From positions 1 to 7,795 of the forward strand of contig CALIRN010000144.1 in the NCBI GenBank assembly GCA_938042265.1: DNA of 7,795 nt. Reading direction: 5' to 3'. Under the pieces are notes generated by a model that was not told where the DNA came from, searched no databases, and saw nothing but the letters and a program-made list of their open reading frames with translations. Made by a program: the position numbers and the translations under genes. This document shows positions 1 to 5,039 of the stretch, piece after piece; position 1 is the first letter of the stretch; every line of letters starts with the position of its first letter. Source of the stretch: an uncultured Eubacteriaceae bacterium. Its GTDB lineage: Bacteria; Bacillota; Clostridia; Lachnospirales; CAG-274.

Positions 1-1247
1 TCGGTTTCATTTTCAAGCACCGTATTTCTTTCCACAACATAGGTATTGCTGTTTTTGCTTGCGATAAACCGGATGCTTGCAAACATACCCGGCTTAAGAA
101 CGCCGTCGGTATTATTTACCTCCACTTCAACGGGATATGTGCCCGTATTGTCAACAACACCCGTAATGGTTTTGATTGTACCGACTCTTTCTTCATCAGA
201 GGTACTTCCTACCGCTACCTTTACCTCGTCACCTACGGATATACTGTTGATAAGAGTTTCACTTATATTTACCGATACCTTAACAGTTGCCGTATCGGTA
301 ATGGTCATAGGGTTAGATCCTGCGCTTACCATATTTGTTACTTCAATATTTTTTGCGCTTACAACACCTGCACATGGCGCCTTTACAACAGTGTCTGCAA
401 GCTTATCCCTTGCCTGCTGCAGAGATACACTTACGGAATTTCTGCTTGCAACGGCAGTATCCACACCCTTCTGAGCACTTGCCGTATTATCCACAGCGGT
501 CTTTTCATCATAAATTTCAAGGGATTTTTTAGCCTGCTCATAGCCAAGCTTTGCCTGCTCAAGCTGATTTTGTGCTGTTGTAAGCCCTATTTTAGCCTGC
601 TCATAGCCGTTTTTAGCCTGTGTATAGCCAAGCTCTATGGAGTCAAAATCACTCTTTGAAATAATGCCTGCATCATACATCTGCTTGTAATCTTCATATT
701 TATTAGCCATATCATCATAGGATGACTTTGCTGTCTGTATTGAAATATTTGCATTGTTCACCCCCTCCTGTGCGGAGTCCATACTCTTTTGGGCATTATC
801 CACAGCAGTTGAAAGCTGAAGTCTTGCAGTCTGTACCTGTCCGCCTCCGTCAGCCTGTCTTAAGCCCTCCTGTGCGCTTGATACGCTTGCATCGCTTATC
901 TTAAGCTGACTTTCAAGAGTAGCAATCTGATCAAGCAAATCGGACTGGTCTATTGTAAATAAAACCTGACCCTCCTGAACATAATCACCCTCATCCACCA
1001 TAATTTCCTGCACTCTGCCGGAAACCTTAGGAGTAACGCTTACCGACTTATTTGCCTCAATCTTACCTGCATATGTAAGATGCTTTTCAATAGTATCCGG
1101 CTGAAGCTCCATAACCTCAACCGCGCTTAAATTGACATTTGCATCAGTCCCTGTTGCAGCAGCATCTTCATCTGAAGAACAGCCTGTTACAGCACTGCTT
1201 AATGCCAGTGACAATATAAGCATAGGCAAAATCAATTTCTTTTTCAT
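1..1247 (-). CDS. RND/HlyD-type efflux adaptor lipoprotein (membrane fusion protein), C-terminus cut by window edge
   Basis: Adaptor subunit of a drug or metabolite exporter, anchored on the outer face of the membrane, where it would work with an ABC (MacB-like) or RND permease. The 415 visible residues start at ATG 1247 with GGAGG at 1257-1261, 9 nt upstream. A lipoprotein signal peptide ends at Cys23 (lipobox VTGC). Residues about 69-100 form the first lipoyl/barrel half (VSGRVQEIMVDEGDYVQEGQ). Residues about 105-285 form a long alpha-helical hairpin with heptads. Residues 286-318 are the second lipoyl half (VKAPCAGVVSA), followed by a beta-barrel with the characteristic LKPGMFA at 384-390. 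The frame is still open at base 1, so the end and any transporter genes lie outside. It sits 60 bp behind the MarR-type gene on the same strand with no promoter or good terminator between them, so it is probably co-transcribed. Family certain; substrate and permease type unknown. Confidence 0.93.
   Translation of the reverse strand, partial: MKKKLILPMLILSLALSSAVTGCSSDEDAAATGTDANVNLSAVEVMELQPDTIEKHLTYAGKIEANKSVSVTPKVSGRVQEIMVDEGDYVQEGQVLFTIDQSDLLDQIATLESQLKISDASVSSAQEGLRQADGGGQVQTARLQLSTAVDNAQKSMDSAQEGVNNANISIQTAKSSYDDMANKYEDYKQMYDAGIISKSDFDSIELGYTQAKNGYEQAKIGLTTAQNQLEQAKLGYEQAKKSLEIYDEKTAVDNTASAQKGVDTAVASRNSVSVSLQQARDKLADTVVKAPCAGVVSAKNIEVTNMVSAGSNPMTITDTATVKVSVNISETLINSISVGDEVKVAVGSTSDEERVGTIKTITGVVDNTGTYPVEVEVNNTDGVLKPGMFASIRFIASKNSNTYVVERNTVLENET
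527..608 (-). repeat. 63-bp-spaced repeat inside the adaptor coiled coil
   Basis: An identical 19-base segment, TTTTAGCCTGCTCATAGCC on the plus strand, occurs at 527-545 and 590-608, exactly 63 bp (21 codons, three heptads) apart. It encodes repeated GYEQAK motifs in residues about 207-242 of the adaptor: GYTQAKN, GYEQAKI, GLTTAQN, QLEQAKL, GYEQAKK. The pattern is a seven-residue coiled-coil period that probably expanded by duplication within the helical hairpin. Confidence 0.7.
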
Positions 1248-1307
1248 AGTTTATAACCTCCATTTATAAAACATACAAAATTATCTACGCAAAAAAGCTT
1301 TTTTAGT

Positions 1308-2255
1308 TTAAAAATTTTCAAAGGATTTTAAAAGACAGTCGCAGCCATGGTCAAATATCTTCAGATTTTCCTCACTCAGAGTTGATAAATACTTTATAAA
1401 ATGTGTATTCATAATCTGTTTAAGCATTGCAACGGTTTCCTTACCCTTATCGGTAACTCTTATAAACACCTTTCTCCTATCCTGTCCCATATCTGGATAT
1501 TCTTTATAAAGGTATCCCTTTTCAACCATTTTTGATATACCGATTGAAAGAGTACTGCCGCTGGAGCCCAAATGTCTTTCCAGCTTAGTAAGTGAATCCA
1601 TACCGTTTAATATGTACAAAAGCAGTTCAAACTGATTATGTGTTATCTTAAAGTGCAAAGCAACTTCATCATCTGCAAAAATTGTAACCCTGCAATTAAG
1701 GAAAAAAAATGCCATATCCTTGGCTATCTGTTTGACCTTATCATCATATTTATCATAACACTTACTGCTATTTGTCATAATTGCAAAAAGAGTTTTTTCA
1801 GCATTGCTTGCCTTCCTTAAGCATGCGACACCCTCCAGAAACAGCTTCTTGCCCTCATCATTGAATTTTGAATAAAATGCAGACAATCCCTCTATATAAT
1901 ACTCTCCCATTTTTTGCAATATTTCATGTCCTTTGGGCAATATTTTAAAGTAAACCCGTCTTCCATCACTGCCCCCGCTGGGATATTCCTTAACAACAAG
2001 CTCCTTTGACACAAGCTTATTCATAATTATTGACAAAGTACTTTTACTTATTTTTAGGAGCTCCGCCATTTCCGATATGGTATTTATATCCAGACATTCA
2101 AGCACAATAAGTATTTGCATCTGTCTATTGCTCATTCGATCCATACATCTGTTAAACCTGGCTGTCATAGTACTGTTGGACCGTACCTTCCAGCCGATAC
2201 GGGTCAGCTGTTCCCACTTGGCTGCCGTTTCCTGCAATTTATTTATATTATACAC
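1308..2255 (-). CDS. Tandem double-MarR-domain transcriptional regulator
   Basis: Probable ligand-responsive DNA-binding repressor controlling itself and the efflux adaptor downstream. The chosen GTG start at 2255 has GGAGG at 2263-2267, 7 nt upstream, giving 315 residues; an upstream in-frame ATG at 2273 has no ribosome site. Ordinary MarR proteins are about 140-160 residues with one winged helix; here there are two. Domain 1 has its helix-turn-helix at about residues 61-82 and a wing (EYPSGGSDGRRVYFKI) at 90-105. Domain 2 has its helix-turn-helix at about 222-245 and a wing (KEYPDMGQDRRKVFIRV) at 251-267. Both recognition helices carry STLSI, 162 residues apart, followed by similar K-(L/M)-V-x-K and KEYP segments, so the protein probably arose by duplication or fusion. 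Family assignment is strong; repressor rather than activator role is inferred from the operator over the promoter. Confidence 0.92.
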   Translation of the reverse strand: MYNINKLQETAAKWEQLTRIGWKVRSNSTMTARFNRCMDRMSNRQMQILIVLECLDINTISEMAELLKISKSTLSIIMNKLVSKELVVKEYPSGGSDGRRVYFKILPKGHEILQKMGEYYIEGLSAFYSKFNDEGKKLFLEGVACLRKASNAEKTLFAIMTNSSKCYDKYDDKVKQIAKDMAFFFLNCRVTIFADDEVALHFKITHNQFELLLYILNGMDSLTKLERHLGSSGSTLSIGISKMVEKGYLYKEYPDMGQDRRKVFIRVTDKGKETVAMLKQIMNTHFIKYLSTLSEENLKIFDHGCDCLLKSFENF

Positions 2256-2262
2256 ATAAACA

Positions 2263-2267
2263 CCTCC
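2263..2267 (-). promoter_or_regulatory. Ribosome binding site that fixes the MarR start at GTG 2255
   Basis: GGAGG on the minus strand lies 7 nt before GTG 2255 but inside the longer frame that begins at ATG 2273. The mRNA start predicted from the promoter (near 2286) would leave only about 13 nt before ATG 2273 and no Shine-Dalgarno sequence. The GTG start is therefore preferred. Confidence 0.75.
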
Positions 2268-2281
2268 ATTCATAAAGTTTT

Positions 2282-2318
2282 ACAGTAAAACTATTTTACA
2301 TTAAAATAGTTTTACTGT
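2282..2318. promoter_or_regulatory. Perfect 37-bp dyad, probable MarR operator
   Basis: ACAGTAAAACTATTTTA (2282-2298) is repeated as its exact reverse complement at 2302-2318 around the 3-nt spacer CAT: 17 of 17 paired bases. Each arm region also holds a smaller dyad, GTAAAA-CTA-TTTTAC at 2285-2299 and TTAAAATAGTTTTAC at 2301-2315, with centres 16 bp apart. The dyad spans the end of the -35, the spacer, the -10 and the predicted transcription start, the expected place for an autorepressor. Binding by the adjacent double-MarR protein is inferred. Confidence 0.82.
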
Positions 2319-2321
2319 CAA
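2293..2321 (-). promoter_or_regulatory. SigA-type promoter of the marR-adaptor operon
   Basis: On the minus strand, TTGACA (2316-2321), a 17-nt spacer and TAAAAT (2293-2298). The -35 matches consensus fully and the -10 matches five of six bases. Transcription should start near 2286, about 31 nt before the GTG start. The dyad operator covers the spacer and the -10. Confidence 0.85.
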
Positions 2322-2391
2322 TCTTTTTTGGTAAAGTTTAATATTTTTTTACATTCTTTTTTAGTTATATTGTATATAGGTTTGCTGCAAT

Positions 2392-2423
2392 AAAAAACAT
2401 CGGCGGGAAAACCGATGTTTTTT
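2392..2423 (-). terminator. Intrinsic terminator after the TSCPD gene, bidirectional in form
   Basis: AAAAAACATCGG (2392-2403) pairs perfectly with CCGATGTTTTTT (2412-2423) around an 8-nt loop. The stem is flanked by A- and T-runs on both sides, so it can terminate either way. It begins 3 nt after the stop of the minus-strand TSCPD gene and separates that gene from the marR promoter. Confidence 0.9.
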
Positions 2424-2426
2424 AAA

Positions 2427-2684
2427 TCAGTTATTTTCTTCAACAGCAGCCTTTAATGCCTTCGCTACCTGATCTGGACAGGAGGTGCTTTTAAAACCGC
2501 AGGTAATACCCTCCATACGCTGAATTGCCTCCTCTGCCTTAACTCCCTTTAAAAGTGACATAATACCTTTGCGGTTTCCGTCACAGCCGCCTATAATTTC
2601 AACACTTTTAATTATATTATCCTCATCAAGCTCTACAATGGTTTTCTTAGAACAGACTCCTTTGTTGTTATATTCAAAACGCAT
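2427..2684 (-). CDS. TSCPD domain-containing protein (TIGR03905-like)
   Basis: Small cysteine-rich protein of 85 residues from the chosen ATG at 2684, which has TAAGGAGGTG with GGAGG 8 nt upstream. A longer frame reaching 2750 would run through the promoter and is not used. Nearly the whole protein is one TSCPD domain: FEYNNKGVCSKK at the start, an IIGGCDGN turn at 31-37, a hydrophobic stretch (IMSLLKGVKAEEAIQRM) and the signature TCGFKSTSCPDQVAKAL at 61-77. Cysteines are at 11, 34, 62 and 69 and could bind a metal or be redox active, although that is inference. The domain also occurs at the C-terminus of some adenosylcobalamin-dependent ribonucleotide reductases; the stand-alone form has no established function. 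It is a single-gene unit with its own promoter and terminator. Confidence 0.9.
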   Translation of the reverse strand: MRFEYNNKGVCSKKTIVELDEDNIIKSVEIIGGCDGNRKGIMSLLKGVKAEEAIQRMEGITCGFKSTSCPDQVAKALKAAVEENN

Positions 2685-2701
2685 AATATGCACCTCCTTA
2701 A

Positions 2702-2741
2702 ATACTGTTTTCAGTATATTACCTTTATTGAAATTTGTCAA
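2702..2741 (-). promoter_or_regulatory. Promoter of the TSCPD gene, with a small dyad at the start site
   Basis: Minus strand: TTGACA (2736-2741), 17-nt spacer, TATACT (2713-2718), predicted start near 2706. A short dyad, ATACTG (2702-2707) and CAGTAT (2712-2717) around TTTT, overlaps the -10 and start and could be an operator or a short 5' hairpin. Confidence 0.82.
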
Positions 2742-2779
2742 TAAATACACTTTTTTGTATATTATTTTTTAAATATGTA

Positions 2780-2808
2780 TTGACAAATTTATAAATATGT
2801 ATTAATAT
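2780..2808 (+). promoter_or_regulatory. Plus-strand promoter for a candidate small RNA
   Basis: TTGACA (2780-2785), a 17-nt spacer and TAATAT (2803-2808). The -35 is perfect and the -10 matches four of six. TATACT at 2808-2813 would give a 22-nt spacer and is less likely. No protein gene lies downstream on this strand before an intrinsic terminator 75 bp further on. Confidence 0.6.
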
Positions 2809-2814
2809 ATACTT

Positions 2815-2915
2815 ACAAGTTGGTAGGGGGATACGAACAACTTGTAAAGCAATCCTAAAATTTTTATAAACCCTTAAAGAAAAGCATCCGGTTCGCCTCC
2901 GGATGTTTTTCTTTT
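2815..2915 (+). ncRNA. Candidate small RNA of about 100 nt, family not recognised
   Basis: The spacer has the parts of a free-standing RNA gene: the promoter at 2780-2808, a 5' stem-loop, an AT-rich middle and an intrinsic terminator. The 5' hairpin pairs TTACAAGTTG (2813-2822) with CAACTTGTAA (2838-2847), ten perfect pairs around a 15-nt loop, GTAGGGGGATACGAA. Depending on the exact start (2811-2816), eight to ten pairs would be transcribed. The G-rich loop is exposed and could pair with C-rich targets. No start codon with a ribosome site and usable frame is present, so a peptide is unlikely. I do not recognise a known RNA class; expression is inferred. Confidence 0.5.
2880..2915. terminator. 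Bidirectional terminator shared by the small RNA and the dinB operon
   Basis: CATCCGG (2885-2891) pairs with CCGGATG (2899-2905) around TTCGCCT. The stem extends through a G-T pair into A/T pairs from 2880 to 2910. On the plus strand TTTTTCTTTT follows; on the minus strand CTTTTCTTT follows. It lies directly after the stop of the 78-residue gene (2914-2916) and would also end the plus-strand RNA. Confidence 0.88.
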
Positions 2916-3150
2916 ATCTGTTTGTTTCCACAAACCATTTATTATCTTCAAAAAACAAAAATTTTTCCTGTCCATTTATTATGCATCTGTACCGTATGCC
3001 CTGACCTCCAGCTTTAAGGCTTGCGGCACGCCTTATGTCCAGTACTCTGGCTATATGAAATATTCTGCCATCCTCCCATATAATCTCTACGGGAGTCATT
3101 ATGCCCTCCGTATTGAAATTTGCCTCAACCTCTATAAAAAGCTTTCCCAA
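2914..3150 (-). CDS. Small DinB-associated protein, DUF6504-like
   Basis: A 78-residue protein with no signal peptide or membrane segment. It starts at TTG 3150 with GAGGTG (3157-3162), 6 nt upstream; this ribosome site overlaps the TGA stop of dinB (3161-3163), so the two genes are very likely co-transcribed and perhaps translationally coupled. Visible motifs are PVEIIWEDGRIFHIARVLDIRRA (residues about 20-42) and YRCIINGQEKFLFFEDNKWFVE (about 54-75), suggesting a compact beta-rich fold. The P-x-x-(I/F)-x-W-x-(D/G)-(G/R) ... RVLD ... W pattern resembles the small DUF6504 proteins that, as I recall, are encoded beside Y-family polymerases in other bacteria; this match is from memory and should be treated as tentative. 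Role inferred from the operon: accessory to translesion synthesis or DNA damage response. Confidence 0.8.
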   Translation of the reverse strand: MGKLFIEVEANFNTEGIMTPVEIIWEDGRIFHIARVLDIRRAASLKAGGQGIRYRCIINGQEKFLFFEDNKWFVETNR

Positions 3151-3160
3151 TTAAATCACC

Positions 3161-4405
3161 TCACATTTGCTTTAAAAAATTTTCATTTTGAAAGGAATTG
3201 ATTTTGGGTTTATTAACTGACAAATCCTTATTAATAAGTAAAATTCCTCTCTTTATGCTTTCATATCCAAAACGTGTACGTATATCCACAACTGTTTCAT
3301 CAAGCTTTTCATTCCTAAGCTTATAAGCATAGTTTTCACCCAATGCCATTTGCACTGCGCAGTTCGCCTCCATATCACACACCCTTACGGTAAGGCTCCT
3401 TACTGGAGGTAATCCCTCCTTATTTTCGTTATATATAAGCTGTGCGGTTTTATATATTTCCTCAGAACTGGAAACTGTACCGGACAGCTTTTTCTGCCTG
3501 TCAAAGCTGTTAAAATTACAATCCTTTATCGTAAGCTGTACGGTTCTGCCACTTATGCCCTTTTCCCTCATTCTGAAGGCAACAGATTCCGATAAAATTA
3601 TAAGCACCAGTTTTATATCTTCACAGTCCTTAATATCGTAAGGCAGGGTAACTCCATTGCCTACAGACTTAACAGGCTCACTGAAATTAATTTCACAAAC
3701 AGGAGAATTATCCTCACCTCTCGCAAACTTTCTTATCAATTCTCCCTGTTTGCCCAGTTCTCCCCTTAATACCTTTGTATCTGCCCTTGCAATATCACCA
3801 ATGGTATTTATGTTAAGCCTTGCAAGCCTGTTCATAGTTCGTCTGCCTACAAACAACATTTCCCCTCCCGGCAAGGGCCACACAATATTTTTGAAATTGT
3901 CCCTTGAAATAATAGTAACCGCATCAGGCTTTTTCAGGTCAGAGCCAAGCTTTGCAAACACCTTATTAAAGGATACTCCTACCGATACTGTAATTCCAAG
4001 TTCCTCCTTCATTCGTTTTCTTACGGAATTTGCAATTTTTTCCCCATCGCCAAACAAGCCAATACTTCCCGTAACATCAAGCCAGTTTTCATCGGGACCA
4101 AAACCCTCAACACAATCAGTATAGCTATAGCATATTTCCTTTGCCATTTTTGAAAAGCTTTTATATTTTTTAAAATCAGGTTTAACAAACACAATTTCGG
4201 GACATTTTTCTCTTGCCTGCCACAAGGCCTCACCGGTTTTTACTCCTGCCTGTTTTGCAATATTATTTTTAGCCAGCACTATGCCATGCCTTTGCTCCGG
4301 ATCACCACCTACAGCCATAGGAACATCCCTGAGCTCAGGTCTGTACAGACATTCCACAGAGGCATAAAAATTATTAATATCAACGTGTAAAATCACTCTT
4401 TCCAA
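3161..4405 (-). CDS. dinB: DNA polymerase IV, Y-family translesion polymerase
   Basis: Error-prone polymerase that copies past DNA lesions. The 414 residues are a normal length. The palm begins HVDINNFYASVE with catalytic Asp9; the second catalytic pair is Asp105-Glu106 in PDENWLDVTGS. Tyr14 occupies the steric-gate position that excludes ribonucleotides. VGVSFNKVFAKLGSDLKKPD (about 141-160) is the conserved palm-thumb segment, and the GGEMLFVGRRTMNRLARLNINTIGDIA stretch is the helix-hairpin-helix thumb. The little-finger domain follows from about 240 to 350. I do not see a clear canonical QLxLF clamp-binding motif at the C-terminus. The start is TTG 4405, giving MERVILHVD as in related Clostridial proteins, with a GGTGG-type ribosome site close upstream. 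It has its own promoter with a near-match LexA box and is followed by the small partner gene. Confidence 0.95.
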   Translation of the reverse strand: MERVILHVDINNFYASVECLYRPELRDVPMAVGGDPEQRHGIVLAKNNIAKQAGVKTGEALWQAREKCPEIVFVKPDFKKYKSFSKMAKEICYSYTDCVEGFGPDENWLDVTGSIGLFGDGEKIANSVRKRMKEELGITVSVGVSFNKVFAKLGSDLKKPDAVTIISRDNFKNIVWPLPGGEMLFVGRRTMNRLARLNINTIGDIARADTKVLRGELGKQGELIRKFARGEDNSPVCEINFSEPVKSVGNGVTLPYDIKDCEDIKLVLIILSESVAFRMREKGISGRTVQLTIKDCNFNSFDRQKKLSGTVSSSEEIYKTAQLIYNENKEGLPPVRSLTVRVCDMEANCAVQMALGENYAYKLRNEKLDETVVDIRTRFGYESIKRGILLINKDLSVNKPKINSFQNENFLKQM

Positions 4406-4418
4406 AAAGCCACCACCC

Positions 4419-4430
4419 GAATATACGTTC
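4419..4430 (-). promoter_or_regulatory. LexA (SOS) box, near match, upstream of dinB
   Basis: Minus strand GAAC-GTAT-ATTC, against the Firmicute LexA core GAAC-N4-GTTC: seven of eight core bases match. It lies from about +1 to +12 of the predicted dinB transcript, a position where a repressor would block initiation. SOS control is known for many Y-family polymerase genes; LexA binding here is inferred. Confidence 0.6.
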
Positions 4431-4437
4431 TATCAAT

Positions 4438-4466
4438 ATTATATATCTATACAGAGCTCCCGTCAA
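4438..4466 (-). promoter_or_regulatory. Promoter of dinB
   Basis: Minus strand: TTGACG (4461-4466), 17-nt spacer, perfect TATAAT (4438-4443), predicted start near 4431 and a leader of about 26 nt to the TTG start. A promoter this strong would need repression, which fits the LexA-like site just downstream. Confidence 0.85.
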
Positions 4467-4479
4467 TATGTAAATATTA

Positions 4480-4512
4480 GGGGGTGTTAAATATTTTAAT
4501 TCAAACGCCCCC
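4480..4512 (-). terminator. Possible weak terminator after the Asn-rich lipoprotein gene
   Basis: GGGGGTGTT (4480-4488) can pair with AACGCCCCC (4504-4512), nine pairs including one G-T, around a 15-nt AT-rich loop, 8 nt beyond the stop of the lipoprotein gene. On the minus strand it is followed by TAATATTTAC rather than a clean T-run, so termination may be partial and some transcripts could read into dinB. Confidence 0.4.
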
Positions 4513-4519
4513 CTGTTGC

Positions 4520-4912
4520 TTAACGGTTTCTCGTTCCGTCTGTGCCGTTACCGCCAAAAAGATCACCGATACCGTTTGCAATGGAGCCTGCGGCATCACC
4601 TACACCCTGACCTAAATCCTCAGCCGCATTGCCTACATCATCAGCTGCATTGCCGATATTATTGCTTGCATTATTATCACCCAATCTGTCATCATTTAAG
4701 TCATTATCGGTAATGTCCGCATCTGTATTGTATGTGGTTGTCTCATTGCCGTCATTAATACCATTGTCAATGCCGTTATTATTATCTGCTGTGGATACCT
4801 CATTATTATTTGTATCAGTACCCATATTGTTATTATTACCATTATTTCCGCAGGCAGTTAATGCAGCGCTTAATGATAATACGGTTAAAGTCAAAATTAA
4901 TTTTGATTTCAT
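4520..4912 (-). CDS. Asn/Asp-rich low-complexity lipoprotein, function unknown
   Basis: A 130-residue secreted lipoprotein. The start at ATG 4912 has AAGGAGG (4919-4925), 6 nt upstream. The signal peptide (MKSKLILTLTVLSLSAALTAC) ends at lipobox Cys21. The mature part has no Lys and is strongly acidic: by hand count about 27 Asn and 17 Asp among 109 residues, with runs such as NNGNNNN and DNNNGIDNG at 22-80. Residues about 85-120 change character to a seven-residue period, IGNAADD / VGNAAED / LGQGVGD / AAGSIAN, which could form an amphipathic helix or coiled coil, ending in a Gly-rich tail. No enzymatic motif is visible. It may be a surface spacer or assembly protein, but nothing in the context settles this; the neighbours (malQ divergent, dinB downstream with its own promoter) are unrelated. 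I see no convincing promoter of its own. Confidence 0.85.
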   Translation of the reverse strand: MKSKLILTLTVLSLSAALTACGNNGNNNNMGTDTNNNEVSTADNNNGIDNGINDGNETTTYNTDADITDNDLNDDRLGDNNASNNIGNAADDVGNAAEDLGQGVGDAAGSIANGIGDLFGGNGTDGTRNR

Positions 4913-4975
4913 TATAATCCTCCTTGCTGATATTTTACTGCAAGTTTATTATGTGCAAATAAACCGAATTTATAA

Positions 4976-5004
4976 TTGATAATATTTGGCTTATGCTTTA
5001 TAAT
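4976..5004 (+). promoter_or_regulatory. Promoter of malQ
   Basis: TTGATA (4976-4981), 17-nt spacer, perfect TATAAT (4999-5004); predicted start near 5011, leaving a leader of about 29 nt with AAAGGA (5025-5030) before ATG 5040. No catabolite-response (cre) site is evident in the short spacer. Confidence 0.85.
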
Positions 5005-5039
5005 AAAATTATGGAATTATATAAAAAGGATGTGAAATT

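Noticed and set aside
527..608. CRISPR-like repeat
   Set aside because: The repeated 19-mers are in-frame coding heptads of a coiled coil, only two copies, with no constant repeat-spacer structure.
46..904. Plus-strand open frames opposite the efflux adaptor (46-474, 335-532, 722-904)
   Set aside because: They lie antisense to a well-supported lipoprotein adaptor frame that is open from 1247 to base 1, lack ribosome sites and have low-complexity products.
1291..1304. AAAAAAGCTTTTTT palindrome between marR and the adaptor gene as a terminator
   Set aside because: It has no loop and only two G/C pairs, so it would not form a stable terminator; the two genes are probably co-transcribed.
2685..2750. 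Extending the TSCPD protein upstream to ATG 2750
   Set aside because: That extension would translate the -35 and -10 of the gene's own promoter; ATG 2684 has a strong ribosome site.
3657..4124. Plus-strand open frame of 155 codons
   Set aside because: Antisense to the catalytic part of dinB, whose conserved motifs fully explain the region; product is Ser/Pro/Leu-rich with no recognisable domain.
4931..4965. Minus-strand promoter for the Asn-rich lipoprotein (TTTGCA, 16-nt spacer, TAAAAT)
   Set aside because: The -35 match is poor compared with the other promoters in the window, so it is not listed as a feature.
4629..4979. Plus-strand open frame opposite the Asn-rich lipoprotein
   Set aside because: It is the complement of the AAT/GAT-rich codons, giving a Leu/Ser-rich product; the opposite strand has a lipobox and a strong ribosome site.
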